Under the pieces are notes generated by a model that saw only the letters and a program-made list of their open reading frames with translations, had not been told where the DNA came from and ran no database searches. The translations under genes were made by a program, and so were the position numbers. Of a DNA stretch of 64,000 nucleotides, positions 42,928-52,010 are shown in pieces (within the stretch, counting starts at the first letter, position 1; the number at the start of each line of letters is the position of its first letter). Origin of the DNA: Deltaproteobacteria bacterium (GTDB taxonomy: Bacteria; Bdellovibrionota; FAC87; UBA2466); assembly GCA_016196825.1 (NCBI GenBank), contig JACPWY010000007.1, positions 166,125 to 230,124 on the forward strand, read 5' to 3'.

Positions 42928-43620
42928 ATGTTTCCCCTTGGCGATGAAAACCCTACACGCAGTCGGCCGTTTTTTCTTTATACGATCATCGTGATCAACG
43001 TTTTGGTCTTCGGTCGAGAAATTCTTTTGGGGAAGGCGGCTGAGGCCTTCATCCACGATTACGCGATCATTCCCTGGAACGCCTCGCACCACGCGATTGG
43101 AACAGCGATTCCACCGTTTCTCACCCTCTTTACATCGATGTTTCTCCATGGCGGATTTGGCCACATTCTGGGCAACCTTTGGTTTCTCTACCTCTTTGGT
43201 GACAATATCGAAGACACGATTGGCCATTTTCGTTTCCTGATCTTTTACTTGGTTTGTGGAATGGCGGCTGGGCTCCTGCAGATCTTTCTCGATCCCAGTT
43301 CCCAGATGCCGGTCATTGGCGCCAGCGGCGCGATCTCCGGAGTGCTCGGTGGCTACATTCTTCTCTTCCCGCGCATTCGTATTCGTACGCTGATTGTGTT
43401 GGGATTCTTCTTCGACGTGGTTCGCATCCCAGCCGTGTTTTTTCTGGGGCTTTGGTTTCTCATGCAAGCCTTGGGTCTCTTTGGCCCCCAAACTGGCGTT
43501 GCCTTCGGCGCCCACATCGGCGGCTTTGTAGTGGGGATGCTCTCTATCTGGTGTCTTACGCGGAAGCAGGGTCTCGCGCCCGCCTCGCGCTTTGAGAGCC
43601 GGCGCATTCCTCGCTTCTGA
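42928..43620 (+). CDS. Rhomboid family intramembrane serine protease
   Basis: A 230-residue, six-helix protein with the catalytic Ser133 in GASGAISG and His196 in AHIGGFVVG, plus the HGGFGHILGN segment of helix 2. It cleaves membrane proteins within or next to the bilayer. AGAGGA precedes ATG 42928, eight bases after the Alg13-like stop, so it belongs to the same operon. Confidence 0.93.
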   Translation: MFPLGDENPTRSRPFFLYTIIVINVLVFGREILLGKAAEAFIHDYAIIPWNASHHAIGTAIPPFLTLFTSMFLHGGFGHILGNLWFLYLFGDNIEDTIGHFRFLIFYLVCGMAAGLLQIFLDPSSQMPVIGASGAISGVLGGYILLFPRIRIRTLIVLGFFFDVVRIPAVFFLGLWFLMQALGLFGPQTGVAFGAHIGGFVVGMLSIWCLTRKQGLAPASRFESRRIPRF

Positions 43621-43743
43621 ACGGTGTTCAAACTCTGATAGCCGATTCTCCCCGTGAACGCTGTCTAACCTCGCGACACTCCTAACCTCCTAATAACAGG
43701 CAGAATACAGCCCGCATTCTCGTGGAATACTCCGACGCGGGCT

Positions 43744-43759
43744 CGGCACCTTTTGTGCA
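43744..43759 (+). promoter_or_regulatory. Candidate sigma-54 promoter of the pseudo-caspase-like gene
   Basis: CGGCACCTTTTGTGCA has the exact GG-N10-GC spacing with GGCAC at -24 and TGCA at -12. The start point would be about 35 bases before ATG 43807, leaving room for the GGGGGG ribosome site. Confidence 0.5.
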
Positions 43760-43806
43760 GATTTTCGCCGGTAGACGGTTCAACAATTCAGGGATCGGGG
43801 GGTCCG

Positions 43807-45378
43807 ATGAAGAAGCAGCTTTTCCTACTATTCTTGGTGATGACGATGCCAGCATTGGCCCAAGTTGCCGGTCCTACGGGGAAAGACGAACTCCGCGATG
43901 CGGAAAACGACTCGGTGGGATTTCGGGCTGTCGAAGTGGAGCCCGGTGTCGAACTTTTGGCCCCTCTTATCACCGATCCTAAGACGACTGCTGCGTCAGT
44001 CAGTACCTATTCCGAGGGGGGCAATCCGGCTATGTCCTATGCGGCGGCTAATTTCGGAAAGCTCGGAATTAACGATGTAAGGCGCCACACGACGCCAGGC
44101 GAAGTACTCAAAAATGTAATGGAAGCCCCTGAAGGAACCGAAACATTTGTTTTGGGCGCCTACGGTTCCCGCGGACAAAGTAGTTTCTTGGATCTACATG
44201 ACCCTAAGAAGATCGATGCATTTTGCGCGGTGATAAAAGCGAAGGGGATCCGGAGAGTCATCTTGGCCTCTGGCTCCTCATCGGGCGGACAAGAAGGACG
44301 AGAGCTCATGAAACGGATCGCCCTGAAATCAGGGGCTGAAGTCTACGGCTGGACCGAGGTCATTTGGTTCAGCTCCGACGCCATCACGTCGATGGGCAAA
44401 CCGATCCAAATGATCGTTGCATCCCCTCGATCAGGGGAAAAGTCTGCTCCCATCCCCCACAATCCCTCATCCAGGGGCGCCACCGAGGCTCATGTGCCTA
44501 GGGAATCCGAGACGCACGAGCCTTCAACAAGACGAGCGGTCAATCCCGTGGCGGCGTTTGGGCTGGCTTGGGATCCGGGGACCAAGAAGTTGGCGCCCGG
44601 TTATGAGCCGACGGAGAAGCCCAAGGCTTACGTTAAGGATGAATCGAATTGGCGCCAAGTCTTGTGCAAGCCCGAGAAATGCCTCTGGGTGAGTAAAGAT
44701 AACACCGAGGCGGTGTGGGTTCGCACTTCGCACGGAAAGGAAGCGGCAAAGGCGGCTGGGCCGTTGAAGGATGGCGACCGGTTCCTCGCCGATCCCAATG
44801 GCGCGTGGGAGGTTCGTTGGTACAAGGATCATATGGAGTATAAGGAGAAGAACGACAAGGAACCGAAGAAGCTCCAGTTTTTCCGAAAGAAAGATGGGAC
44901 CGTTGTCGCGATCACTCCGGTTGGGAACGGGCGGCAGCTCTATCACGAGGCCCAGGAGGGGCTGAAGGAGGCGTTCAAGACGGCTTACAAACAGAACCCC
45001 GAGGAGATGAAGGGCATGCTCAAGTATTTTGTGAGCGGCGAGAAGATGCCGGCTCCTAAGAAAAAGCTGGGGGGGAATAGTTCTTCCATCAGCCACAACA
45101 ACAACAACGACGGCTCAAGCGACGACTCTGTGGGAGGGCGGAAGGTAGCCAAAGGCCGCTTTATTCAGATCGCGAACTTTTGTGGCGCTTGTTTCAACTA
45201 CAAAACATATATCTGGAATAAGCTAGGGCTGCGTCAGGGAAGCCACATTCCAGCCGGCCGTTACAAGGTGAAGATCAACGGGGAGGTTACCTATATTGAC
45301 GTGGACCGTGGCACCAACTCGGGTTCCTATCCAAATGATATGGGAATCCGCCAAGTTTACGTCGACCAAGTGAATTGA
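43807..45378 (+). CDS. Secreted protein with degenerate caspase-like (DUF4347-type) domain
   Basis: A 523-residue protein. The signal peptide ends at MPALA. Residues about 90-180 align by pattern with DUF4347/CHAT-like domains: TFVLGAYGSRGQSS where these have a L-x-HG-S-x-G motif, and VILASGSSSGGQEGRELM where they have YGC...GEAG, then SGAEVYG. Both catalytic positions are changed (no His, Ser for Cys), so it is probably not a peptidase. A Pro/Glu-rich linker, a Trp/Lys-rich middle region and a C-terminal domain with FCGACF follow. It may be a binding or decoy protein. It lies convergent to a giant metalloprotease lipoprotein. Confidence 0.7.
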   Translation: MKKQLFLLFLVMTMPALAQVAGPTGKDELRDAENDSVGFRAVEVEPGVELLAPLITDPKTTAASVSTYSEGGNPAMSYAAANFGKLGINDVRRHTTPGEVLKNVMEAPEGTETFVLGAYGSRGQSSFLDLHDPKKIDAFCAVIKAKGIRRVILASGSSSGGQEGRELMKRIALKSGAEVYGWTEVIWFSSDAITSMGKPIQMIVASPRSGEKSAPIPHNPSSRGATEAHVPRESETHEPSTRRAVNPVAAFGLAWDPGTKKLAPGYEPTEKPKAYVKDESNWRQVLCKPEKCLWVSKDNTEAVWVRTSHGKEAAKAAGPLKDGDRFLADPNGAWEVRWYKDHMEYKEKNDKEPKKLQFFRKKDGTVVAITPVGNGRQLYHEAQEGLKEAFKTAYKQNPEEMKGMLKYFVSGEKMPAPKKKLGGNSSSISHNNNNDGSSDDSVGGRKVAKGRFIQIANFCGACFNYKTYIWNKLGLRQGSHIPAGRYKVKINGEVTYIDVDRGTNSGSYPNDMGIRQVYVDQVN

Positions 45379-45390
45379 TTTGGCAGGCTC

Positions 45391-45427
45391 AGAGCCGGGC
45401 CGAGGCGTTAGGGCTCGGCCCGGTTCT
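45391..45427. terminator. Hairpin between convergent genes
   Basis: Arms AGAGCCGGGCCGAG and CTCGGCCCGGTTCT pair over 14 bases with one G-T, with a 9-base loop. It lies between convergent stops at 45378 and 45440. Without a T-run it may act as a two-way hairpin terminator or stabilise both 3' ends. Confidence 0.6.
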
Positions 45428-45439
45428 CACTCTTTGGCT

Positions 45440-48400
45440 CTAGCGATAGAGCGTGTAAAGCCTTTCCGCAAACCGCCGCTCAGACGCCAGGTAGCGCTGG
45501 AGCAGCAGTGACTGATCCACTAGCTGGGCCTTCATGGCACCGAGCTCAGCCTTTTCCTTGTCATCCTTCGAACCTTCGATGGCCATGTTGAGGATGGTGA
45601 CGAGGCCTTGCATCACTGAGGCGCGATCCTCGATCAGGTTGATGTTGAAGGTGAGCAGGCGTCCGCTGGCCGTCTCGAGATTCCCGAACGTTGAGAACTG
45701 AATGGGAGTTTTCAGGACTCGTCCATCGGTCACCGTAACCTGCGCGATGTTGGTCTTGATGATTTCGGTGAAGAGTTCACTCAGCTTTTTCTGACCATCG
45801 TCGGTCGGCCCGGTGATCTGCATCTGGAGCATCAACTCTACGATCTGGGCATGCAGCAGTGAGTTGGCGAGCAGCGCCTCGGCATCCTCATCCTGAGTTC
45901 CCACCGAGAGGCGCAGCTGCGCTTGGCTCAGCTCAAGGTGCTTGTCGATGACCTGCTTTTCCAGATCCTCCACCTTCTTGCGGGCTTCTTCCACTGTCTC
46001 GGTCTGATTCTCAGCCACCACTTCTGTGTCAACTTCCCCGAGTGGACTCGGAGGAGTGTTGAGCACTCCCTGGAGGACAAGTTGGGCCTGATTGAGATCG
46101 AGCCTCAGTTTTTCGAGCTCCTTCACGAGGCTCGCCGCCTTGGCTTCGTTCTCAGCGGTCACCAGCGGTTTTCCCTCGACCGGCTGCAACTGGACCAGCT
46201 GCAGGAGTTCGCCGCTTGAGATCGTCTGGACGCGCGAAACACTCTTGATGAGATCGAGTGCGGCGTAGCGCAGATTGATATCGGTGCTGCCGAGCTCAAG
46301 GCCGTTGGGCCCGATGGAGGTGTTTGAAATCAGATCACTTAGGATCTTGCTCATCGGCCTGTGGTACTGGTCAAACACGCTGACCGCCCCGCTCCCGCTC
46401 GCCGGATCTGACGTTGGCATCAACAGGAACAGCAACGCGTACACCTTATCCGGAAGGACGCCGCGGACCGCCAGCTCTTCGAACTCGAGGTCGGCGCCAT
46501 CGTGGTCTGGGCGCCTGGGGTTGTTGTCCATGAGCACCGTCGCCAGGCCCGAAAAGGCCATGCCCCGTGCCGAGACGGCGTCCTTCACTGCCGCCCGGAG
46601 CTTATCCTGATCGAGCAGGACCGTTCTTGTGGCCGAGACATCTAAAGAATGGGTGTATTTCGAATTCGCATCGGCCTCGATCCGGTTTTTCAGCATCGAC
46701 CAGAGATACCGATCATTGGTGTCGCTCGGCTTCGCGGTTGAGCCCTCAAGATACGCCTGGCCCCGGGTCACGATCGCATTGGCATTGTCGTAGACGACGC
46801 GAATCGGGAGCAGGGTCATGATGACCTTGGTGAGGTATTCATTCATGCCCGGAAATACGAGCCGATCGTTTCGCAGGTTGTTGAACAGGTGGCTCACAAA
46901 GTAATGGGTCACCTGATTCTTGGCGATCTCCGTCAGCGAGGAACCTGAGTCGAATTGCAAGCACTGAGCGTTGCGCGCGTCGAAGACGTTCTCATCCGTG
47001 CAGAAGAGGAAATTCTTCGCCAATTGCTCCTGAAAAGCGGCTGCGTCCCCGCTGCCGTAGCCGAGCTGGATAGCGGCGACGTCGTAGGGACCTGGCCCCA
47101 TCGGCTCCTCAAGCGAGAGGAAGCCGTAGTCCATTACGCTGGCGCTTTTTGCCTCGCCCTCGAAGTGATCGTAATCGGCCGAGCCCATGAAGTTGTGGCG
47201 CAGGCCCAACGTATGGCCCAGCTCGTGGGCCAACAGAGGCCCAAAGATTCGCTCTTCGATAGTCTCATCGCTGAGGTTCTCAGCCGCTAATGTGTTGACG
47301 AGCCCCAGAGTGGAATCACTGAGGCGAGTGGTGAACTCCCTCCCATGGCCCACTTGGCTCGCACGCGCCTGCTTGAGCAGCACGTTGGCGTCAAGATTTC
47401 CCTCCGGAGTCTTCGCCGGAGCCAGGATCTGATTCATCTTCTCCGGCGCGAGCAACTGAGCGCCGGCATTGGCCAGCCCCATAGACGTCGCATCCGTCAG
47501 AAAGTCTTGGATGCGCCCGAGCATCGTTGCCGCGGGTTGCCCCTTCGGCCGGGGGGCCTTGTTGGAGAGCGTGGAGATTACGTTCCAGACGCGCTCACGG
47601 AAGATCGAGTTTTTGAGCGATCCGCCGTAGAGGTTCACATCCGCCTTGATGATCTCGCCCGTGCGCGGGTTGGCCACCGAGGGGCCGTAGCCGAGAAGAC
47701 CGTTGGACTCGTTGCCATCGACGTAGTTGATGAAGCTGTAGCGAAGGTCGCCCAGCTCCTGCCCCGTGTTTTCGCGGAGCTCGAGCACATCGTGGCCCGT
47801 GGCGGTCTTAAAGGCTTCGTTCCATTTCTGGAAGACACTTTGAGCGACTGGCTTCAGATGCTCCGGAAAGCCAGGGGACAGATAATACACCACCGCCTTC
47901 GATGTGTCCCATCGGTTCATTGTCTCGACGAGCAAGCTCTGCAGCGCCCGGCCGTATTGATCGAACTTGTAGGTGCGTGTCTTGAAGAAGCCGAACCGCT
48001 GCTGGAGATCACGCGGGTAAAGGCGCTGCTGGTAGGTCGCGGACGGCTTGAAGTTGAGAAACGCGAAGCGTTCTTGGATGACCGCTCCTGTTTCAAGCGT
48101 TTTTTCCACTTTGAAATCCAGGTAGCCGGCCTCGCGATCGAGGTGGAGCCCTGTCAAAGCCGTGGCCGAAGTGACCTTACCGAGCTCGGGATCCTCGTTC
48201 AGGTTTTTCGTCGTATCAATGACGATGTACTCACGCTGATCCCAGGCGCGGCGAGACTCGGTCACCTCTTCCTCGTGAGTGTCAGTGCCGTCGGGATTCT
48301 GCTTGCGCAGAACATCGACGTGCTTCACAGGGAAGCTCAGGAGCACGGCGTTGAGTTTCGCCGTAGCCGCAGAGTTGTAGAGAGGATCGATCGCCGTAAC

Positions 48401-48658
48401 CTCGACCACGTCCTTCTTGATCACGAACTGAACGAGGCTATCCCCACTGACATGGAGCCCGGTCGGCAAAAAGGCTTTCGATTTTGCCGTGTACTTGGAA
48501 TCGGTGATGACCCGGTTATAGGACTTCACCCCCGCCAGCTCCGATTTTTTCACCCGTAGAGAATCCTCGGCCGCGAACTTGATGGGCCGTTCTTTAGCGC
48601 ACCCCAAGGCCAGCGCCAGTGTCAGCAACCCCGCTGCCGTCTGTTGAGTTCTCGTCAT
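45440..48658 (-). CDS. Giant zinc metalloprotease lipoprotein (metzincin type)
   Basis: A 1072-residue lipoprotein; the signal peptide ends in the lipobox LALGC with the Cys at residue 20. The zinc motif is HELGHTLGLRH (His478, Glu479, His482, His488), the extended metzincin form, and ASVMDYG about 25 residues later provides the Met-turn. Residues 1-470 are beta-rich with a KWNEAFKTATG segment like those before the zinc motif in DUF4953/DUF5117-type proteins. The C-terminal 300 residues are helical with coiled-coil character. It should be tethered in the outer membrane facing the periplasm or the outside. It forms a likely two-gene unit with the barrel protein upstream. Confidence 0.85.
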   Translation of the reverse strand: MTRTQQTAAGLLTLALALGCAKERPIKFAAEDSLRVKKSELAGVKSYNRVITDSKYTAKSKAFLPTGLHVSGDSLVQFVIKKDVVEVTAIDPLYNSAATAKLNAVLLSFPVKHVDVLRKQNPDGTDTHEEEVTESRRAWDQREYIVIDTTKNLNEDPELGKVTSATALTGLHLDREAGYLDFKVEKTLETGAVIQERFAFLNFKPSATYQQRLYPRDLQQRFGFFKTRTYKFDQYGRALQSLLVETMNRWDTSKAVVYYLSPGFPEHLKPVAQSVFQKWNEAFKTATGHDVLELRENTGQELGDLRYSFINYVDGNESNGLLGYGPSVANPRTGEIIKADVNLYGGSLKNSIFRERVWNVISTLSNKAPRPKGQPAATMLGRIQDFLTDATSMGLANAGAQLLAPEKMNQILAPAKTPEGNLDANVLLKQARASQVGHGREFTTRLSDSTLGLVNTLAAENLSDETIEERIFGPLLAHELGHTLGLRHNFMGSADYDHFEGEAKSASVMDYGFLSLEEPMGPGPYDVAAIQLGYGSGDAAAFQEQLAKNFLFCTDENVFDARNAQCLQFDSGSSLTEIAKNQVTHYFVSHLFNNLRNDRLVFPGMNEYLTKVIMTLLPIRVVYDNANAIVTRGQAYLEGSTAKPSDTNDRYLWSMLKNRIEADANSKYTHSLDVSATRTVLLDQDKLRAAVKDAVSARGMAFSGLATVLMDNNPRRPDHDGADLEFEELAVRGVLPDKVYALLFLLMPTSDPASGSGAVSVFDQYHRPMSKILSDLISNTSIGPNGLELGSTDINLRYAALDLIKSVSRVQTISSGELLQLVQLQPVEGKPLVTAENEAKAASLVKELEKLRLDLNQAQLVLQGVLNTPPSPLGEVDTEVVAENQTETVEEARKKVEDLEKQVIDKHLELSQAQLRLSVGTQDEDAEALLANSLLHAQIVELMLQMQITGPTDDGQKKLSELFTEIIKTNIAQVTVTDGRVLKTPIQFSTFGNLETASGRLLTFNINLIEDRASVMQGLVTILNMAIEGSKDDKEKAELGAMKAQLVDQSLLLQRYLASERRFAERLYTLYR

Positions 48659-48685
48659 TTGGTCTCCTCCCCATATTACCCATGT

Positions 48686-49447
48686 TTAAAGTCCCACTTC
48701 CAAAGTCACACCCACCCGGCTGTCGCGGCCATCCCCAAAACGCAGCGGCGCTCGAAACCCGGTGCTCGCCTCAATGACGCTCGAAAGAATCGAGTGGTTG
48801 AGAGCGAGCGAAATTGAATCTGTGATCTTGTAACCTATAGCCTCTACGGTGGCGTAGTCGTTGATCCACACGGCGCCGTTGTGGCGCTGGTCGATGGCGA
48901 GCATCGCTTCGATGAATAGGCGCCCGTATTCGTAGGAAAGGTCGGCGCGCTGGATGAAGCCGAAGAGTGCTGTGCGCGCGCCGTCGGCCAGCGACTTGTA
49001 TTCGGTGGTCATCCCGTACATGCCCCCTCGGAGCTTGAGCGTTAGGCCGCCTGAGGTGTATTTGCCGATCAGGGTGGCCGAATTTCGAAGCTGGTAGCCG
49101 TCGATGCCCCACCGGTCGAGGCTCACAAAGTTCACTGAGAGCGTCGGGATCAGCGTGATGAGGCCGACGGGAAACTCGCGGCTGGCGGACAGGATCGTCT
49201 TCGGCACGGTGAGCTTTTCATAAACATCAGTTGGCCGGTCGACATAGGTGTATAGCGCGACGTGGTTGACCTTGCTCCACGTGTAGGCGAGCTCAGGCTC
49301 GAAGCTGAAACTTGTCGCCGGCAGTTCCGGCGAGAGATTGCGTCCAAATGAGGTGTCGAGGACCCCGGTAAACTCCCCGGCGAAAACAAATTGTGTGGCT
49401 AGGATCCCAAGTACTACTAAACGATATTTGATTACCCCATATCCCAT
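48686..49447 (-). CDS. Probable outer-membrane beta-barrel protein
   Basis: A 253-residue protein with a signal peptide (LVVLGILATQFVFA). The mature part is a run of alternating polar/hydrophobic strands with Tyr and Trp at the edges (SFSFEPELAYTWSKVNHVAL, LTLKLRGGMYGMTTEYKSL), ending in a strand VGVTLEVGL that closes on Leu instead of Phe. This pattern fits a small outer-membrane barrel of about 12 strands. The stop is 27 bases before the giant lipoprotease gene, so the two may be co-expressed and interact. Confidence 0.7.
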   Translation of the reverse strand: MGYGVIKYRLVVLGILATQFVFAGEFTGVLDTSFGRNLSPELPATSFSFEPELAYTWSKVNHVALYTYVDRPTDVYEKLTVPKTILSASREFPVGLITLIPTLSVNFVSLDRWGIDGYQLRNSATLIGKYTSGGLTLKLRGGMYGMTTEYKSLADGARTALFGFIQRADLSYEYGRLFIEAMLAIDQRHNGAVWINDYATVEAIGYKITDSISLALNHSILSSVIEASTGFRAPLRFGDGRDSRVGVTLEVGL

Positions 49448-49545
49448 AAAATAACGCGTAGCAAAGTGGGCAGAACGCTGTCACTAGAAATTTTGCACTG
49501 CGATATTTTTTGTGTATAACGAGCGATTTTGTGCGTAATTCGCGC

Positions 49546-50919
49546 TCAATCTGCGAGCTCGCGATACAGATAGACGGCCGCTAGAATCGCCTTTTTCAGA
49601 TCTCCGAGATGCAGACTCTCGTTTTCTGAGTGGGCATTTGTATAAGGATCTTCAACACCTATTAGAAGTGCTGGAACGCCGCCGAGCGCTTCGCTGAACG
49701 GACCGACAAAGGGAATCGTTCCGCCCTGGCCCATGACGACGCATTCGCGCCCAAAGGCCTCGGTCAAAGCTTTACGCGCCTTGTCAAAAACAGGGCCTTC
49801 GGGATTTGTCGTCCACCACGGGGCTGTGTGCTCTGGCTCAAGGATCACATGGGCTCCCCAGGGAGCGGTCCTTTTCAGGTGATCGCAGAGGAGCTTGAGC
49901 GAGCGGTCGGCGTTCATGTTGGGCACTGTGCGGATGCCGATCTTGCACCAGGCCGAGTCATTCACGATATTGGCCATATTTTTCCGCGAGCTCGCCTGGA
50001 TGGCGTTCACCGAAAGAGACGGCAAGCGATAAAGCTTCTTGAGCGGTGGTGCCTCGCCGCCAATGATCTCGACGCCGTCGAGCAGAAATGCCTGCTGACG
50101 ATAGATGGCGTCTGTGTAGCTGAGGGATTCGATGCTTTTTTGTTCGACAGGTGAGAGCGGGAGTACCTCATCGTAGATCCCGGGGATAGCGATCTTCCCT
50201 TCGTCGTCCACGAGCGAGGCGATAATCTTTGAGAGTGCGATGACCGGGTCTGGGCCGGGGCCGCCCCAGCTGCCGGAGTGGAGAGGGTGGTCCATCACCT
50301 TCACCGTGACCTCGGTGGCGACAATTCCGCGCAGAGAGTTGGTGATCGTGGGGACGCCGACGTCGAAATTGCCCGTGTCGGTGATGACGATCACATCGGC
50401 CTGAAACTTTTTCTGGTACTGCTTGAGGAAGGGCTCTAGGTGAAGACTTCCAATCTCCTCTTCGCCTTCGATCATGAGCTTCACATTGAGGGGAAGCTTC
50501 TTTTGCGCGCGCAGGTAGGCCGCGATGGCCGCCACGTGGACGATGATGCCGGCCTTATCATCGGCCGAGCCGCGCGCGTAGAGACGGCCTTCCTTCTCGG
50601 TCGGTTCAAAGGGTGGGGTCTTCCAGACCTCTTCTCGTCCCACGGGTTGCACGTCGTGGTGGGCGTAGAGCAGGAGCGTTGGCTTACCGGGGGCATGGAG
50701 CCAGTCGGCGTAGACGTAGGGGTGGCTGCCTTCGATCGAAAGAATCTCGACGTTTTCCAAGCCCTCTTCGCGCAAGAGTTTCGCTGTGGCCTCGGCCGAG
50801 CGCTTGACCTCTTCGGGGGGGAAGCCGTCGAAGCTAATGGATGGGATCCGGACCAGGTTTTTCAGTTTTTCAAGGTATTCAGAAAAATGGGCTTCAGCGA
50901 ATTGGGCAGCGTCGGACAT
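49546..50919 (-). CDS. M20 family metallopeptidase (dipeptidase-like)
   Basis: A 457-residue protein with the M20 motifs LLLYAHHDVQPVG (His and Asp metal ligands), YARGSADDKAG (bridging Asp) and MIEGEEEIGS (catalytic Glu pair), plus the dimerisation domain around MDHPLHSGSWGGPGPDP and a last ligand in NAHSENESLHL. Relatives in the CNDP/DapE-like group cleave dipeptides in the cytoplasm. GGAGGTG before ATG 50919 supports that start over an in-frame GTG at 50931. Together with the Opp importer it fits peptide nutrition, though the genes are not linked. Confidence 0.93.
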   Translation of the reverse strand: MSDAAQFAEAHFSEYLEKLKNLVRIPSISFDGFPPEEVKRSAEATAKLLREEGLENVEILSIEGSHPYVYADWLHAPGKPTLLLYAHHDVQPVGREEVWKTPPFEPTEKEGRLYARGSADDKAGIIVHVAAIAAYLRAQKKLPLNVKLMIEGEEEIGSLHLEPFLKQYQKKFQADVIVITDTGNFDVGVPTITNSLRGIVATEVTVKVMDHPLHSGSWGGPGPDPVIALSKIIASLVDDEGKIAIPGIYDEVLPLSPVEQKSIESLSYTDAIYRQQAFLLDGVEIIGGEAPPLKKLYRLPSLSVNAIQASSRKNMANIVNDSAWCKIGIRTVPNMNADRSLKLLCDHLKRTAPWGAHVILEPEHTAPWWTTNPEGPVFDKARKALTEAFGRECVVMGQGGTIPFVGPFSEALGGVPALLIGVEDPYTNAHSENESLHLGDLKKAILAAVYLYRELAD

Positions 50920-51008
50920 GGGCACCTCCACGAAAGACGGCTTAACATGGGCGTTTCATTAAGGAAAGTTCGTTGACTGATTTCCCCGCGGACGGGATTC
51001 TGAGGAGG

Positions 51009-51854
51009 ATGGCAACCATTCTTGATGGCAAAAAGGTCGCCGATTCGATCTACACAAAACTGTTGTTCGACGTGTCGCTGCTGCCGAGCATTCCGAAGCT
51101 GGTAGTGGTACTGGTCGGCAACGATCCGGCATCGGAAACCTACGTGCGCGCCAAAACGAAGAAGGCCGCGACGCTGGGCTTAAGGAGCGAGACGCTCACA
51201 TTGCCGAGCAGCTTCAGTGAAGAGGATCTGGTGAAGACCATTCGGGGTCTCAATGACGACAAGGATGTACACGGCATCTTAGTGCAGCTGCCGTTGCCCA
51301 AAGGAATCGATCGCTACAAGATCATGCACGCCATTTCGCCGCTCAAGGATGTGGACGGGCTGCATCCCGAAAACAGCGGGCGTTTGGCCGAGGGGAATCC
51401 TCGCCTGGTGCCCTGCACGGCCGCAGGGATTATCGAGCTGCTTCGGTTTTACAGTGTGGGTGTGGAGGGGAAGCGGGCGGTAATTGTCGGAAGAAGCGAG
51501 ATCGTCGGGAGGCCGGTGGCCCAGCTGTTTCTCATGCACAATGCGACGGTCACTATCTGCCATTCGAAGACCCGCAATCTCGAGAAGGAGATTCGGAACG
51601 CTGAGATTCTCATCGTGGCAATGGGGAGGCCCAAGTTTGTGATCGGTGAGATGGTGGCGCCGGGAACCGTTGTGGTGGATGTGGGCATTCACCGAACCGA
51701 AGATGGTCTCGTCGGCGACGTTGATTTTGATTCCGTGGCCAAGGTGGCGTCGGCGATTTCACCGGTGCCTGGCGGCGTTGGTCCTCTCACGATTGCGATG
51801 CTGATGCGCAATCTCGTGCAGGCCGCTCAGCTTAAGAGCCTGTCACAGAATTAA
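51009..51854 (+). CDS. folD: Methylenetetrahydrofolate dehydrogenase/cyclohydrolase
   Basis: A 281-residue protein with FolD signatures YVRAKTKKAATLGL (catalytic Tyr and Lys), VQLPLPKGID, VIVGRSEIVGRPVAQL and the C-terminal PVPGGVGPLTIAMLMRN. It interconverts 5,10-methylene-, methenyl- and 10-formyl-tetrahydrofolate with NADP. ATG 51009 gives the usual N-terminus, but its GAGGAGG is too close; a TTG at 50973 behind AAGGAAAG could add 12 residues. Its last codons and stop lie in the left arm of a hairpin element. Confidence 0.93.
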   Translation: MATILDGKKVADSIYTKLLFDVSLLPSIPKLVVVLVGNDPASETYVRAKTKKAATLGLRSETLTLPSSFSEEDLVKTIRGLNDDKDVHGILVQLPLPKGIDRYKIMHAISPLKDVDGLHPENSGRLAEGNPRLVPCTAAGIIELLRFYSVGVEGKRAVIVGRSEIVGRPVAQLFLMHNATVTICHSKTRNLEKEIRNAEILIVAMGRPKFVIGEMVAPGTVVVDVGIHRTEDGLVGDVDFDSVAKVASAISPVPGGVGPLTIAMLMRNLVQAAQLKSLSQN

Positions 51855-52010
51855 ACCCTACTCGGTCGGATGAAAGAGCCAGGCTCTTCGTCCTCCGCGT
51901 TCGGCTGCTCGACGTGCCCAGAGGGCACGCCTGCGCGGCCTCACTTGTGCGTCCTCGATCCTGGCCCTTTCATCTCTCCCTCATAACGGGTTTAATTCTG
52001 TGGCAGGCTC
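51836..52010. repeat. Nested hairpin element shared by folD and coaE 3' ends
   Basis: Outer 23-base arms (51836-51858 and 51988-52010, one mismatch) and inner 15-base arms (51869-51883 and 51960-51974, one mismatch) flank a GC-rich centre with a GTGCCC-N4-GGGCAC hairpin. The left arm contains the folD stop codon; the right arm encodes the final residues of coaE. Same nested design as the elements at 7.2-7.7 and 41.3 kb, with different sequence. Confidence 0.8.
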
